From positions 248,001-312,000 of the forward strand of contig NZ_JACHBW010000004.1 of assembly GCF_014200455.1 (NCBI RefSeq): a stretch of 64,000 nt of DNA. Reading direction: 5' to 3'. The stretch comes from Paraburkholderia bannensis. Its GTDB lineage: Bacteria; Pseudomonadota; Gammaproteobacteria; Burkholderiales; Burkholderiaceae. The position numbers and the translations under genes are program-made. Of the stretch, positions 36,572 through 45,505 are shown in pieces. A model generated the notes under the pieces. It worked only from the letters and a program-made list of their open reading frames with translations. It did no database searches and was not told the DNA's origin. Positions within the stretch are counted from its first letter, which is position 1, and every line of letters begins with the position of its first letter.

Positions 36572-37234
36572 TGGCCGTCAAGCGGTTCGCAGCAAGGTCG
36601 CGTGTGGCTCAAGCCACACAGTACCTGGCGTTCCGGCGGTTTAGCGATAACCAGTTCGCATAAGTCCGTATTGCGAAATACGTTATTAAGCGAATCCGGC
36701 AAACCCGTTAATCCGGATCTATAAGGCCTGCATAATTCCATTCACACTGATTCGGAAAAGGCATTCTGCACACATTTTCGGATTCGATGCCGTTAAGTGG
36801 CATTCGCCATGCAATCCCGGTGCTATAAAGGATTGCAAACATTATCAATCCAGACCGATTGGGTCGATCGTGGCGCAAATGTGCGATGCGCACGCGCATT
36901 GTTGAGCAAATCGGACACGATCATTTTTTCCGATAGACCAGGAAAAACGCTAAGTCAAGCAGACTATTTTTCCGCCAGCTATACACAATCCATACAAAAA
37001 CAATTATTAATATCCGCTGCGGGTGAACTTGGGCAGGTGCCGCCGAAGCACTCCAGGTCAATCCGCAAGCGCCCGCCTTGGGCGCCTCGTTTCGCCGTCC
37101 GCGATGGGCCCGCATTACGCAACAGCTTTTGCAGGACCGTAGCAAGCGACTAGACCCGCATGCACTGAGAGGGTTGACTGGAGCGGCGCTTCCGTAAGCC
37201 GCATGACCGGAATCTTTCGTTGACGAGTGATGAC
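36572..37234. other. Long AT-richer intergenic region
   Basis: 663 bp. Clearly lower in GC than the surroundings, with an 8-bp perfect inverted repeat TGCAATCC / GGATTGCA at 36810-36837 (12-nt loop). ORFs crossing it have no recognisable homology. It may contain the promoters of the two flanking divergent genes or be residual foreign DNA. Confidence 0.45.
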
Positions 37235-37639
37235 ATGCTTACCAGAACCGAGAACTTGCCTAGCGTCGCGCGCCGAATGGCTGCCGGCCAGATGTTGGTG
37301 GATGGCGCAACGGTGAACGCCGTGGCCGACTCCCTGCACCTCTCCGCCCAGACGGTGCGCCGTTACAAAACCATCGTCGAAGACGGCGGGCTCACTGCGC
37401 TACAGCAGATGAGCGTGGGCGGCCGACCTTCCGTGCTCGACCAGGCCGCGCTAGGCTGGATAGCGGGCGCGCTGCACGGCTCCGCCCGCGAGCACGGCTT
37501 TCCCAGCGACGCCTGGACCAACAGCCGCGTGCGCGAATTGATCGGCAGGCAATTCGGCGTGCACTATTCGCGCGTCTACACCTGGCAGATCGTATCCAAC
37601 CTGGGACTTGGACACCGCCTGTCGAAATCGGCGCGCTAA
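37235..37639 (+). CDS. Stand-alone helix-turn-helix protein like the N-terminus of IS630-type transposases
   Basis: 134 aa from ATG 37235. Two HTH segments are recognisable: VNAVADSLHLSAQTVRRYKTIVEDGG (given in part) near residue 28, followed by a VGGRPSVLD linker, and a second winged-helix part with DAWTNSRVRELIGRQFGV and YSRVYTWQIVSNLGL. This order is the DNA-binding half of IS630/Tc1-like transposases, but no DDE catalytic domain follows; the next gene begins within 40 nt on the other strand. It may be a domesticated or truncated transposase, or a small regulator. The weak ribosome-binding site leaves the start uncertain. Confidence 0.7.
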   Translation: MLTRTENLPSVARRMAAGQMLVDGATVNAVADSLHLSAQTVRRYKTIVEDGGLTALQQMSVGGRPSVLDQAALGWIAGALHGSAREHGFPSDAWTNSRVRELIGRQFGVHYSRVYTWQIVSNLGLGHRLSKSAR

Positions 37640-37675
37640 AGGCGCGAAGCTCATGCGCGGTTCAGGCCGCGCGAT

Positions 37676-39340
37676 TCAGGACGGAGACGGCGCGTTCGGC
37701 GTGCCCGGCGCGCACGCAGACCCTGCCTCGCCGGTCCACGCTTTTGCATGCACCTGGTTGCGCCCCGCCGACTTCGCCTCGTAAAGAAGCACGTCGGCGG
37801 CGGCCAGCAACTGTGCGCCGCTGCCACCGCCGCTGCCGGCCACCGATGGCGCGCAGCCCGCACAGCCCACGCTCACCGTGACGCGGCCATAGCGCGAACC
37901 GCTATGCGAAAGATTGGCCGACTCCACCCGTCGCCGGATTTTTTCGGCGATTTTCTGCGCGCCCGCCAGCGACGTGCCCGGCAGCACGACCGCGAACTCC
38001 TCGCCGCCGTAACGCGCCGTCATGTCCGAGGCGCGCCGCGTGCCTGAGGCAATGCGCTCGGCCACCAGCGCGAGCACTTCATCGCCCGCCGCGTGGCCGT
38101 AGGTGTCATTGAAGATCTTGAAGTGATCGATATCGATGAACAGCACCGCGAGCGGCTGTTGCGAGCGCACCGCGCGCCGCCATTCGACGATCAGACGTTC
38201 GTCCAGCGCCCGACGGTTCGCCAGTCCCGTGAGCGGATCGGTCAGCGCGAGACGCTGCAAGGCTGCTTGCGCGAGCACCTTGTCGCGCAGCGCGAACGCC
38301 AGGATCCACGACACCGCCACCCACGCGCCGCCGAACACCGTCGTCATGGCCAGCGCGAACCAGGAACGCCGCCGCCAGCTGGCGAGAATGTCGTCGACTG
38401 CCGGCGCCACGCCCACGATGATCGGCATATTGCCCACATGCGCATAGGTGTAGACGCGCTCCACGCCATCCGCTTCCGAATGCGCGGTGAAAGTGCCCGC
38501 ATCGTGCTGCGAGATGATCCGGTAGTTGCGCCAGCCGGCATAATTCGCGCCGACGCCAAGCGGCATCATCGGCTTGCTCGCGAGCAGCGTGCCGTCCTGC
38601 ATGATGATGAAGACGCCGCCGCGCGGCCCCACGTCGATGCGTTCCACGAGCTGCTGGAAGTAGTCGAGCCGCACGCCGAGCAGCGCCGCGCCCGCGAATG
38701 CGCCATCGGGCGCGTCGATACGACGCGATAGCGCGATCGACAGCACGTCCTTACGCAGACGCGATAGATAGGGCTTCGAAATAAACAGACCGGCGTGCGC
38801 ATCGCGCTGCTGCGCAACGAAGTAGTCGCGATCGGCAAAGGACACGCCGGGCGCGAGGTTACCGTTTTGCGACGCCTTCACGCGCCCTTGCGCATCCAGC
38901 ACATAAGCGCCGCCGAGAAACGACGCCGCCGTGGCGCGATCGAACAGCATGCGCTGGCGCAGCGCGTCGGGCAGTTCCCAGGTCTGCGGCTGCTGCGCGC
39001 CCGACACCACCGTGCGCAACAAGAGATCGTATAGCTCGACATTGCGCGCGATATCGCCTGTGACGATGCGCACGATATTCGACGAATTCTCGACCGCGTG
39101 GCGCAACTCCTCCGCGCGCCCTTCATAAAGCGCCGCATAGGTGAACGCGGCCATCAGCGTCGCAACGAGGGTGCCGGCCCAACCAGCGAAAAACGGATGA
39201 CTGCCGATCAAGCCGGTCAGGTCCTTGCCGCGCGCGAAGATCCAGCGCCGCACGCGCAGACGCCGGCGCGGAGCGAAACCCCGCCTGGCCGGGCCCTGCG
39301 CAGACGACCCTTGCACCGACTCCTGTATGCGATCCGCCAA
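37676..39340 (-). CDS. Membrane-bound diguanylate cyclase (dCache-GGDEF)
   Basis: 554 aa. A cytoplasmic basic N-terminus, TM1 at about 52-72, a large periplasmic Cache-like sensor domain (about 75-330, with SFADRDYFVAQQRDAHAGLF and GVGANYAGWRNYR), TM2 at about 335-357, then a GGDEF domain. The catalytic motif is intact (RYGGEEF) and an inhibitory I-site RASD lies five residues before it, so the enzyme should make c-di-GMP and be product-inhibited. The small-molecule signal is unknown. Stand-alone gene. Confidence 0.94.
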   Translation of the reverse strand: MADRIQESVQGSSAQGPARRGFAPRRRLRVRRWIFARGKDLTGLIGSHPFFAGWAGTLVATLMAAFTYAALYEGRAEELRHAVENSSNIVRIVTGDIARNVELYDLLLRTVVSGAQQPQTWELPDALRQRMLFDRATAASFLGGAYVLDAQGRVKASQNGNLAPGVSFADRDYFVAQQRDAHAGLFISKPYLSRLRKDVLSIALSRRIDAPDGAFAGAALLGVRLDYFQQLVERIDVGPRGGVFIIMQDGTLLASKPMMPLGVGANYAGWRNYRIISQHDAGTFTAHSEADGVERVYTYAHVGNMPIIVGVAPAVDDILASWRRRSWFALAMTTVFGGAWVAVSWILAFALRDKVLAQAALQRLALTDPLTGLANRRALDERLIVEWRRAVRSQQPLAVLFIDIDHFKIFNDTYGHAAGDEVLALVAERIASGTRRASDMTARYGGEEFAVVLPGTSLAGAQKIAEKIRRRVESANLSHSGSRYGRVTVSVGCAGCAPSVAGSGGGSGAQLLAAADVLLYEAKSAGRNQVHAKAWTGEAGSACAPGTPNAPSPS

Positions 39341-39553
39341 GTCCGCATTCCTCCAACATATAGCCGCCTGCAGCGGCCCTTTTTACCGCCTTCGGCCGTC
39401 CGTGGCAGGGCTTGCTCTTCGATGTCATCAATCCGTCACGCACGCTCCGCATGATCGGTAGCGTTGCTTTCACCGCCGCATTCAAAGCGGTTTCGACTGA
39501 ACAAATCCCCCTGTTTTCCCTCCCTACCCGCTACATACAGGAGCCTGCTCGTC

Positions 39554-41143
39554 ATGCCGGATCTTTCCCTGTCACCGCAGCCGGGCGCCGCGCCCACGCG
39601 CGGCCGTAACGCGAGCCTGCTCGTTTTCCTGCTCGTCATCGCTGCCGGTGCCGTCTATGTAGGCATGCATCTCGCCGACGACCTTTCTCCCGTACGGGAA
39701 AGCTCCGCGCTGCCGTGGCTGCTGCTCGGCATCGCCCTGTTGATCGCACTGGGCTTCGAATTCGTCAACGGCTTCCACGATACCGCGAATGCCGTTGCGA
39801 CCGTCATCTATACGCACTCGCTCTCGCCCAACCTTGCCGTGATCTGGTCGGGCGCATGGAACTTCCTCGGTGTGCTGACTTCGACCGGGGCCGTGGCCTT
39901 CGGCATCCTGCAACTCCTGCCCGTCGAGCTGATCCTGCAGGTAGGCAGCAGCGCGGGGTTCGCGATGGTGTTCGCGCTGCTGATCGCGGCCATCATCTGG
40001 AATCTGGGCACGTGGTACTTCGGCCTGCCTTCATCGAGCTCGCACACATTGATTGGCTCGATCATCGGCGTGGGCCTGATGAACCAGCTGATGCACGGCG
40101 CCAACGGCACCAGCGGCGTGGACTGGAGCCAGGCGCTGGGTGTCGGAAAGTCGCTGCTGTTCTCGCCAATCGTGGGCTTCCTGCTGGCCGCGCTCTTGCT
40201 GCTGGTGCTCAAGGCGCTGGTGAAAGTGCCAGCGCTCTATAGCGAGCCGAAGGGCAACGAGCCGCCGCCGTTCTGGATCCGCGCGCTGCTGATCCTGACC
40301 TGCACCGGCGTGTCGTTCGCGCACGGTTCGAACGACGGCCAGAAGGGCATGGGCCTCATCATGCTGATCCTGATCGGCACCGTGCCCACCGCCTACGCGC
40401 TCAACAAGGCCGTCACGCCCGCCGAAACGCAGACCTACATCGCCGTCGCGCACGAAGCCGCGAATACGCTCACGAAGTACGCGAACGGCGTGGCCGCGCC
40501 TGCCGATGCGCGTGCCGAAATCGAGCGCTTCGTCGGCTCGCGTTCGGCCACGCCCGCGACGGTGCCGGCGCTCGCCGCACTGTCAAACCAGTTGGGCGAG
40601 CAGGTGGGCGGCTACGGTTCAATTTCGCAGGTGCCGCAATCGGTGGTCGATAACGTGCGCAACAATATGTACCTGGCCTCCGAAGCGATCCGCCTGATGA
40701 ACAAGGCGAAGCAACCCGCCTTCTCGGCCGCCGACGCCAAGGCCATCGACAACTTCAAGGCGCAGACCGATCACGCCACCAAGTTCATCCCGACGTGGGT
40801 GAAGGTGGCGGTGGCAATCGCGCTGGGGCTGGGCACGATGGTGGGCTGGAAGCGCATCGTGGTAACGGTGGGCGAGCGCATCGGCAAGACGCATCTGACC
40901 TACGGCCAGGGCGCGAGCGCCGAACTCGTCGCCATGGCGACGATCGGCGCCGCCGACGTCTACGGCCTGCCGGTGTCGACCACGCACGTGCTGTCCTCGG
41001 GCGTGGCGGGCACGATGGCCGCCAACGGCTCCGGCCTGCAATGGAATACCGTGCGCAGCCTCATCATGGCCTGGGTGCTCACGCTGCCGGTGTCGATCGT
41101 GCTCGCGGGCGCGCTGTACTGGGTGTTCCGCCACCTCTTCTGA
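39554..41143 (+). CDS. pit: Inorganic phosphate transporter, Pit family
   Basis: 529 aa. Low-affinity, proton-coupled (metal-)phosphate importer. The two PHO4 signatures are clear: GFEFVNGFHDTANAVATVIYT near residue 60 (given in part) and VSFAHGSNDGQKGMG in the middle, with GLPVSTTHVLSSG near the C-terminus. About ten membrane helices, with a cytosolic insert of about 130 residues (about 285-415) between them as in other Burkholderia Pit proteins. Start MPDLSLSPQ with AGGAG upstream; the in-frame extension to 39464 is unlikely. It converges on a polyphosphate kinase gene through a shared terminator. Confidence 0.95.
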   Translation: MPDLSLSPQPGAAPTRGRNASLLVFLLVIAAGAVYVGMHLADDLSPVRESSALPWLLLGIALLIALGFEFVNGFHDTANAVATVIYTHSLSPNLAVIWSGAWNFLGVLTSTGAVAFGILQLLPVELILQVGSSAGFAMVFALLIAAIIWNLGTWYFGLPSSSSHTLIGSIIGVGLMNQLMHGANGTSGVDWSQALGVGKSLLFSPIVGFLLAALLLLVLKALVKVPALYSEPKGNEPPPFWIRALLILTCTGVSFAHGSNDGQKGMGLIMLILIGTVPTAYALNKAVTPAETQTYIAVAHEAANTLTKYANGVAAPADARAEIERFVGSRSATPATVPALAALSNQLGEQVGGYGSISQVPQSVVDNVRNNMYLASEAIRLMNKAKQPAFSAADAKAIDNFKAQTDHATKFIPTWVKVAVAIALGLGTMVGWKRIVVTVGERIGKTHLTYGQGASAELVAMATIGAADVYGLPVSTTHVLSSGVAGTMAANGSGLQWNTVRSLIMAWVLTLPVSIVLAGALYWVFRHLF

Positions 41144-41154
41144 TCGAGAGCACG

Positions 41155-41198
41155 TGAAAAAGCCGCGCCTCTGCTGGGTGAGAAGCGCGGCTTTTCTT
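41155..41198. terminator. Bidirectional terminator between pit and ppk2
   Basis: AAAAGCCGCGC pairs with GCGCGGCTTTT around a 17-nt loop; T-tracts are present on both strands. It serves both convergent genes. Confidence 0.92.
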
Positions 41199-41214
41199 AT
41201 CGCTTGAACGTCGA

Positions 41215-42195
41215 TCAGTACAGCTCGGGCACGAACATCTCAGGGGGCACCGGCTGGCGAATATAGTCCGGATGATGCACGCGCGCGGGCAGCGTCACCG
41301 CCGGATGCTCGACCTCGTGATAAGGCACCTGGCTGAGCAGATGATGGATGCAGTTCAGGCGCGCGCGCTTCTTGTCCACGCCCTGCACCACCCACCACGG
41401 CGCTTCCGGAATATGCGAGCGCTGCAGCATCGCTTCCTTGACTTGCGTATAGGCTTCCCAGCGGCGACGGCTTTCGAGATCCATCGGCGAGAGCTTCCAC
41501 TGCTTGAGCGGATCGTCGATACGGCTCTGGAAGCGCACTTCCTGCTCGTCGTCGGTGATCGAAAACCAGTACTTGACGATCTGGATGCCGCTGCGCACCA
41601 GCATCTTTTCGAACTCGGGCACCGAGCGGAAAAACTCCTCGTACTCGTCGTCCGTGCAGAAGTTCATCACGCGCTCGACGCCCGCGCGGTTGTACCAACT
41701 GCGGTCGAACAGCACCATTTCGCCGCCCGCCGGCAGATGCTGAACGTAGCGCTGGAAATACCACTGCGTGCGTTCGCGGTTGTTCGGCGCGGGCAGCGCA
41801 GCCACGCGGCACATGCGCGGGTTCAGGCGCTGCGTGATGCGCTTGATCACGCCGCCCTTGCCCGCCGCATCGCGCCCTTCGAAGATCACCACGAGCCGGT
41901 GGCCCGTGCTCATGATCCAGTCCTGCATCTTCACCAGTTCGCCCTGCAGGCGGATCAGCTCGCGGAAATAGACCTTGCGCAGCGCGCGCGCTTCTTCGCT
42001 GATTTCCAGACCGCCTTCCTGCAGGCGATCGTCGACTTCCATTTCGAGCTCTTCGTCGTAGGCGTCGATAAGTTCTTCGTTGAGACGGCGGCGGCGCTCG
42101 CGTTCGGCCTCATGGTTCGACTGCGCTTCGGCGTCGTGCTCCGGGCCGTAGCCCGCATCCCGCGCGGCCTGCCCCGCGCGATCCATTTCGTTCAT
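41215..42195 (-). CDS. ppk2: Polyphosphate kinase 2
   Basis: 326 aa. PPK2 family enzyme that transfers phosphate between polyphosphate and nucleotides. Walker A GRDAAGKGG, the lid/Walker B segment FDRSWYNRAGVERVMNF, and the PPK2 motifs QWYFQRYVQHLPAGGE, VKYWFSITDDEQ and KRARLNCIHHLLSQVPY are all present. The N-terminal 70 residues form a charged helical extension. Pairing with the phosphate importer on the opposite strand suggests joint phosphate/polyphosphate handling. The preferred direction of catalysis cannot be read from sequence. Confidence 0.95.
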   Translation of the reverse strand: MNEMDRAGQAARDAGYGPEHDAEAQSNHEAERERRRRLNEELIDAYDEELEMEVDDRLQEGGLEISEEARALRKVYFRELIRLQGELVKMQDWIMSTGHRLVVIFEGRDAAGKGGVIKRITQRLNPRMCRVAALPAPNNRERTQWYFQRYVQHLPAGGEMVLFDRSWYNRAGVERVMNFCTDDEYEEFFRSVPEFEKMLVRSGIQIVKYWFSITDDEQEVRFQSRIDDPLKQWKLSPMDLESRRRWEAYTQVKEAMLQRSHIPEAPWWVVQGVDKKRARLNCIHHLLSQVPYHEVEHPAVTLPARVHHPDYIRQPVPPEMFVPELY

Positions 42196-42348
42196 GGGGA
42201 CTCTCCTCTTTCGATGAATGGCAACCCGCGACGCTCACGCTTCGCGCGCATCCCGGCACCGGATGCTCCGCGCAGACGGGCACGGCCACGCGCCACTATC
42301 GGCGCTACGGGTGTCACACATATTTCAAATGCATCAATGCCGACGGGC

Positions 42349-42729
42349 TCAGCCCAGCGGCTTCGCAAAGCTCAATTCATGGCCATCCGGATCGAGCACA
42401 TGGAAATAGCGCTCGGCCCACGGTGCGTCCTGCGGCGCGAACCCGGGCGTGATGCCCGCGGCACAGACCTGCGCATAAAAGGCATCGACATCCGAGACGT
42501 AGAAGATCACGCGGCCCCACCCTTCGACCTTGCCGTGCGGACCTTCGAGCAGATTCAGATAGCAGGCCGGCCCCGGCTCGCCCAGCACGAACGACGCAAA
42601 ACCGGCAATCGACGGACCGGGTTTGTGCGCAAAGCCCAGCGCTTCGTAGAAGCGCACCGAACGCGCGATGTCGCTCACGGTGAGCGTCACGGCGCTCAGG
42701 GATTCGATACGCGCGGTGGGCGGGTTCAT
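42349..42729 (-). CDS. VOC family (glyoxalase I-like) protein
   Basis: 126 aa. Two beta-alpha-beta-beta modules of the VOC fold: VTLTVSDIARSVRFYEALGF with a terminal GPACYLNLLEGP strand, and GRVIFYVSDVDAFYAQVCAAG with RYFHVLDPDGHELSFAKPL, where the Glu near the end is a usual metal ligand. A very strong AAGGAGG box precedes the ATG. It lies 88 nt downstream of the lldR-like gene on the same strand, and an operator-like palindrome within the regulator gene is 204 nt upstream of its start. A link to lactate/methylglyoxal chemistry is possible but unproved. Confidence 0.85.
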   Translation of the reverse strand: MNPPTARIESLSAVTLTVSDIARSVRFYEALGFAHKPGPSIAGFASFVLGEPGPACYLNLLEGPHGKVEGWGRVIFYVSDVDAFYAQVCAAGITPGFAPQDAPWAERYFHVLDPDGHELSFAKPLG

Positions 42730-42817
42730 GGCCTTGCCTCCTTGTTGTCGGTATTGAACCGACTTTAGCAGCCTTTCGCCGCTCCACGCCGCATCGCCGG
42801 CTTGCTGCACTGCCTGG

Positions 42818-43666
42818 TCATGCGCTGCTGGTGCGGCTTGCGCGGCGTTTCCGGGTTGGCTTTGGGGCCAGCTTCGGGGCAGGCTTCGGTGCCGCGATCG
42901 CCTTCGGGCTGCCTGGCCACAACGCACGCTCACTGGTTGGACCAGTTTCGAGCAATCCACTCTCCTCTCCCACCCGCGCGCGCACGAAGTCGATATGCGT
43001 CTGCATCGCCGTGCGGGCTTCCTCGGGACGGCGCGCGAGGATCGCGTCGCAAAGCGTACGGTGCTGCAACAGCAACAGGCCGGACGCGTCCTCGTTCTGC
43101 TCGCGCAGCCCCGTGCCGTTGATCGTGATGTGCTCGCGCAGCACGCCCAGCACGCTGGTGTGCAGATGCAGAAACATGGCGTTGTGCGAGGCCTGCGCGA
43201 TGACTTCGTGAAGCTTCGCATCGGCGTCGGCTTCCGCGCCTTTGTCGTCGCTTTCGCGCGTGCGCTCCAGTTCGTCCATCAGCGACCGGATGCGCACGAG
43301 GTCGTCGTCGCTTGCGCGCAGCGCCGCGAAATACGCGGTCGCCCCTTCCAGCACGCGGCGGAATTCGAGAATGTCGTCGCGCAAAGCCGGATGGTCCGCT
43401 ACCAGTTGCCCCCACGGTGAAGCAAAGCCCGTGCGCAGTTGATCCGTCACGAACACACCCGCGCCCGCGCGGCTCGCCACCAGACCGCGTGCGGCCAGAC
43501 GCTGGATCGCCTCGCGCACCGTATTGCGCGCGACGCCGTAGTCCTGCGCGAGCACACGCTCGGACGGCAGTTTCTCGCCCGCGCGCCAGGAGCCGTCGAG
43601 CAGCGCGGTTTCCATGCGGCGCATCACCGTTTCGACGCGTCCATGCGCGCCAGCCCTGTCCCTCAT
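42818..43666 (-). CDS. FadR/GntR family regulator with FCD domain, LldR-like
   Basis: 282 aa from ATG 43666 (MRDRAGAHGRVETV), preceded by GGGGA; the longer ORF to 43765 would run over an operator. Winged-helix domain at residues 10-75 (LPSERVLAQDYGVARNTVREAIQRL split by family spacing), then an FCD ligand-binding domain (EFRRVLEGATAYFAAL, DAKLHEVIAQASHN with the metal-binding His residues). A Lys/Pro/Ala-rich tail ends the protein. It diverges from lutACB-lctP, and the intergenic palindrome CTGGTCCAACCAG fits the LldR consensus TNGTNNNACNA, so it most likely represses L-lactate utilisation in the absence of lactate. Confidence 0.9.
   Translation of the reverse strand: MRDRAGAHGRVETVMRRMETALLDGSWRAGEKLPSERVLAQDYGVARNTVREAIQRLAARGLVASRAGAGVFVTDQLRTGFASPWGQLVADHPALRDDILEFRRVLEGATAYFAALRASDDDLVRIRSLMDELERTRESDDKGAEADADAKLHEVIAQASHNAMFLHLHTSVLGVLREHITINGTGLREQNEDASGLLLLQHRTLCDAILARRPEEARTAMQTHIDFVRARVGEESGLLETGPTSERALWPGSPKAIAAPKPAPKLAPKPTRKRRASRTSSA
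42933..42945. promoter_or_regulatory. Second LldR-type palindrome inside the regulator gene
   Basis: CTGGTTGGACCAG, the exact reverse complement of the 13-bp promoter palindrome at 43757-43769. On the minus strand it is ACTGGTCCAACCAGT, a perfect 15-bp palindrome apart from its central base. It lies near the 3' end of the regulator coding sequence, 812 bp from the first copy and 204 bp upstream of the VOC gene start. Confidence 0.6.
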
Positions 43667-43756
43667 TGCCTGTCCCCGAAACTGCGTTTGCCTTCGACTG
43701 CCTGCGTCTGCACGCGTCTGCATGCGTTTGCCTGCGTCCGATAGGGCGAACGCACA

Positions 43757-43769
43757 CTGGTCCAACCAG
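43757..43769. promoter_or_regulatory. LldR-type operator upstream of lutACB
   Basis: CTGGTCCAACCAG, a CTGGT / ACCAG palindrome with CCA centre, between the divergent regulator and lutA genes. It matches the published C. glutamicum LldR consensus TNGTNNNACNA. It lies 160 nt before the lutA start and 91 nt before the regulator start, a suitable place for control of both. Confidence 0.75.
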
Positions 43770-43928
43770 CTTGAAGCCGTCGCCCAAAGCGGGAATTATG
43801 CGCCACAAACCCGCCGTCGCCGCCTGCGCGTCCGCATCGTCGCCAACCGTCGTTGTTGCGATGCCGCCCGCATGCCCACGAGACGCCTGCAAGAGACGCC
43901 GATCAGCGCCCAACGATACCAGCGAGAC

Positions 43929-44741
43929 ATGAAGCCACGAACATACCCCACCGGCCAGCGCCCCACCGACGTCTACCTGTTCGCGACCTGCCTCGTGGAC
44001 CTGTTCGTGCCCGAGGCGGGGCTGGACGCCGTCAGACTGCTCGAACGCGAAGGCCTCACGGTCCACTTTCCGCGCGGCCAGAGCTGCTGCGGGCAACCCG
44101 CGTACAGCAGCGGCAACCCGCGCCAGGCACGCGAGGTCGCCCGTGCCCAGTTCGGCCTGTTCGAGCAGCCGTGGCCCGTGATCGTGCCGTCCGGCTCGTG
44201 CGCGGGGATGATGCGACACCACTGGCCTGCCCTCTTCAACGACGCCGATGAAGGCGACGCCGCTGACGCCGCGCGAGCCTCGGCGATCGCCGCACGCGTC
44301 TACGAACTGACCGAATTCCTCGTGTGCGTACTGGGCATCGATCTGGGCGCCGACGGAGCCTATGGCGACGCCGTCCGCCAGCAGCCCGAAGAACGCGTGG
44401 TGCTGCACACCTCCTGCGGTGCGCGCCGCGAAATGGGCACGCGCGGGCATGGCGTCGCAGCCATCGACGCGCTGCCCGGCGTCACGCGCATCGAGCACGA
44501 ACGCGAATCCGAATGCTGCGGCTTTGGCGGCACGTTCTCGCTCAAGCACCCCGATATTTCCGGCGCAATGGTCGCCGACAAGATCGCTTCCGCGTGCGCA
44601 ACGGGCTGCAATCGCCTCGTTTCCGCCGACTGCGGCTGCCTGCTCAACATCGGCCACGCAGCGCAACGCAAAGGTGCGCCGCTTGCGGTCGAACATCTCG
44701 CCTCGTTCCTGTGGCGCCGCACCGGCGGAGAGGCCGCATGA
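43929..44741 (+). CDS. lutA: L-lactate utilisation iron-sulfur subunit LutA
   Basis: 270 aa. Fe-S oxidoreductase subunit of the LutABC L-lactate dehydrogenase complex. The two Cys-rich CCG repeats are visible: ATCLVDLF ... GQSCCGQPAYSSG and TSCGARREMG ... ESECCGFGGTFS, with ADCGCLLNIG near the end. Start at MKPRTYPTG; the box before it is weak. The stop overlaps the next start (ATGA). Confidence 0.95.
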   Translation: MKPRTYPTGQRPTDVYLFATCLVDLFVPEAGLDAVRLLEREGLTVHFPRGQSCCGQPAYSSGNPRQAREVARAQFGLFEQPWPVIVPSGSCAGMMRHHWPALFNDADEGDAADAARASAIAARVYELTEFLVCVLGIDLGADGAYGDAVRQQPEERVVLHTSCGARREMGTRGHGVAAIDALPGVTRIEHERESECCGFGGTFSLKHPDISGAMVADKIASACATGCNRLVSADCGCLLNIGHAAQRKGAPLAVEHLASFLWRRTGGEAA

Positions 44742-45505
44742 GCGTGGATCAACTCGATACCCTCGGCGCGCGCGCACGCATGCTGGCCCGTCTGCGCGCG
44801 AGTGCGCCTGCTGTAGCGGCAGAAGTGAGCACGCTCGATCAACGCATCGACGCTCACTACGCCCAGCGCCGCGAACACGATGCAGCGATGCTCGCAACCC
44901 GGACGGCGCGCATCGCACAGTTCCAGCGCATGCTCGAAGCCGCGCATGCCGACGTGGTCTGCGCAAGCTCGCAGGCGTGGCCCACCGCGCTTGCGCAGCG
45001 GCTCGCGGCAACGGGCATCAGGCGCCTGCTGCTCGATACCGCGTGCAGCGAAGGCGCAGCACTCGCGGCGGCGCTGCAAACGCACGCTCCGGCCATCGAA
45101 ACACGCACCTACGCAGCGCCGATCGAAACCTGGAAGTCCGAACTGTTCGACACGATCGACGCGGGCTTTACGGTCGCGCGCTCCGGACTTGCGGCCACCG
45201 GGACCCTGGTGGTCGTCCCCGACGCCAATGCGCCGCGCACCGTCTCGCTCGTGCCCCCGCTGCACATCGCGCTGGTGCACGCCAGCACCCTGCACGCAGA
45301 TCTGCACTCCGCCGTTGCGGCCGAGCGCTGGCGCGACGGCATGCCGACCAACCTGGTGATGATCTCCGGACCGTCGAAGACTTCCGATATCCAGCAGACC
45401 ACGGCGTATGGCGCGCACGGCCCGCGCGCGCTCTGGGTCATTGTCGTGGCCGACGCCGACGCGCCAGGCACGACGCAAACCCGTTCGAACGGAGCCGCGC
45501 AATGA
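44738..45505 (+). CDS. lutC: L-lactate utilisation protein LutC (LUD domain)
   Basis: 255 aa. LUD-domain protein required with LutA and LutB for growth on L-lactate. The N-terminal half is helical; the C-terminal LUD signature reads FTVARSGLAATGTLVV, ...RTVSLVPPLHIALVHASTL and ISGPSKTSDIQQTTAYGAHGP. Gene order here is lutA-lutC-lutB, unlike the lutABC order of Bacillus. Start and stop both overlap the neighbouring genes (ATGA), giving tight translational coupling. Confidence 0.93.
   Translation: MSVDQLDTLGARARMLARLRASAPAVAAEVSTLDQRIDAHYAQRREHDAAMLATRTARIAQFQRMLEAAHADVVCASSQAWPTALAQRLAATGIRRLLLDTACSEGAALAAALQTHAPAIETRTYAAPIETWKSELFDTIDAGFTVARSGLAATGTLVVVPDANAPRTVSLVPPLHIALVHASTLHADLHSAVAAERWRDGMPTNLVMISGPSKTSDIQQTTAYGAHGPRALWVIVVADADAPGTTQTRSNGAAQ

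Noticed and set aside
36797..37153. 118-aa ORF in the AT-rich gap
   Set aside because: No ribosome-binding site, no signal or domain, and not supported by composition.
42930..45011. 693-codon minus-strand ORF over the regulator and lutA
   Set aside because: Out of frame with both recognised proteins and has no ribosome-binding site or domain.
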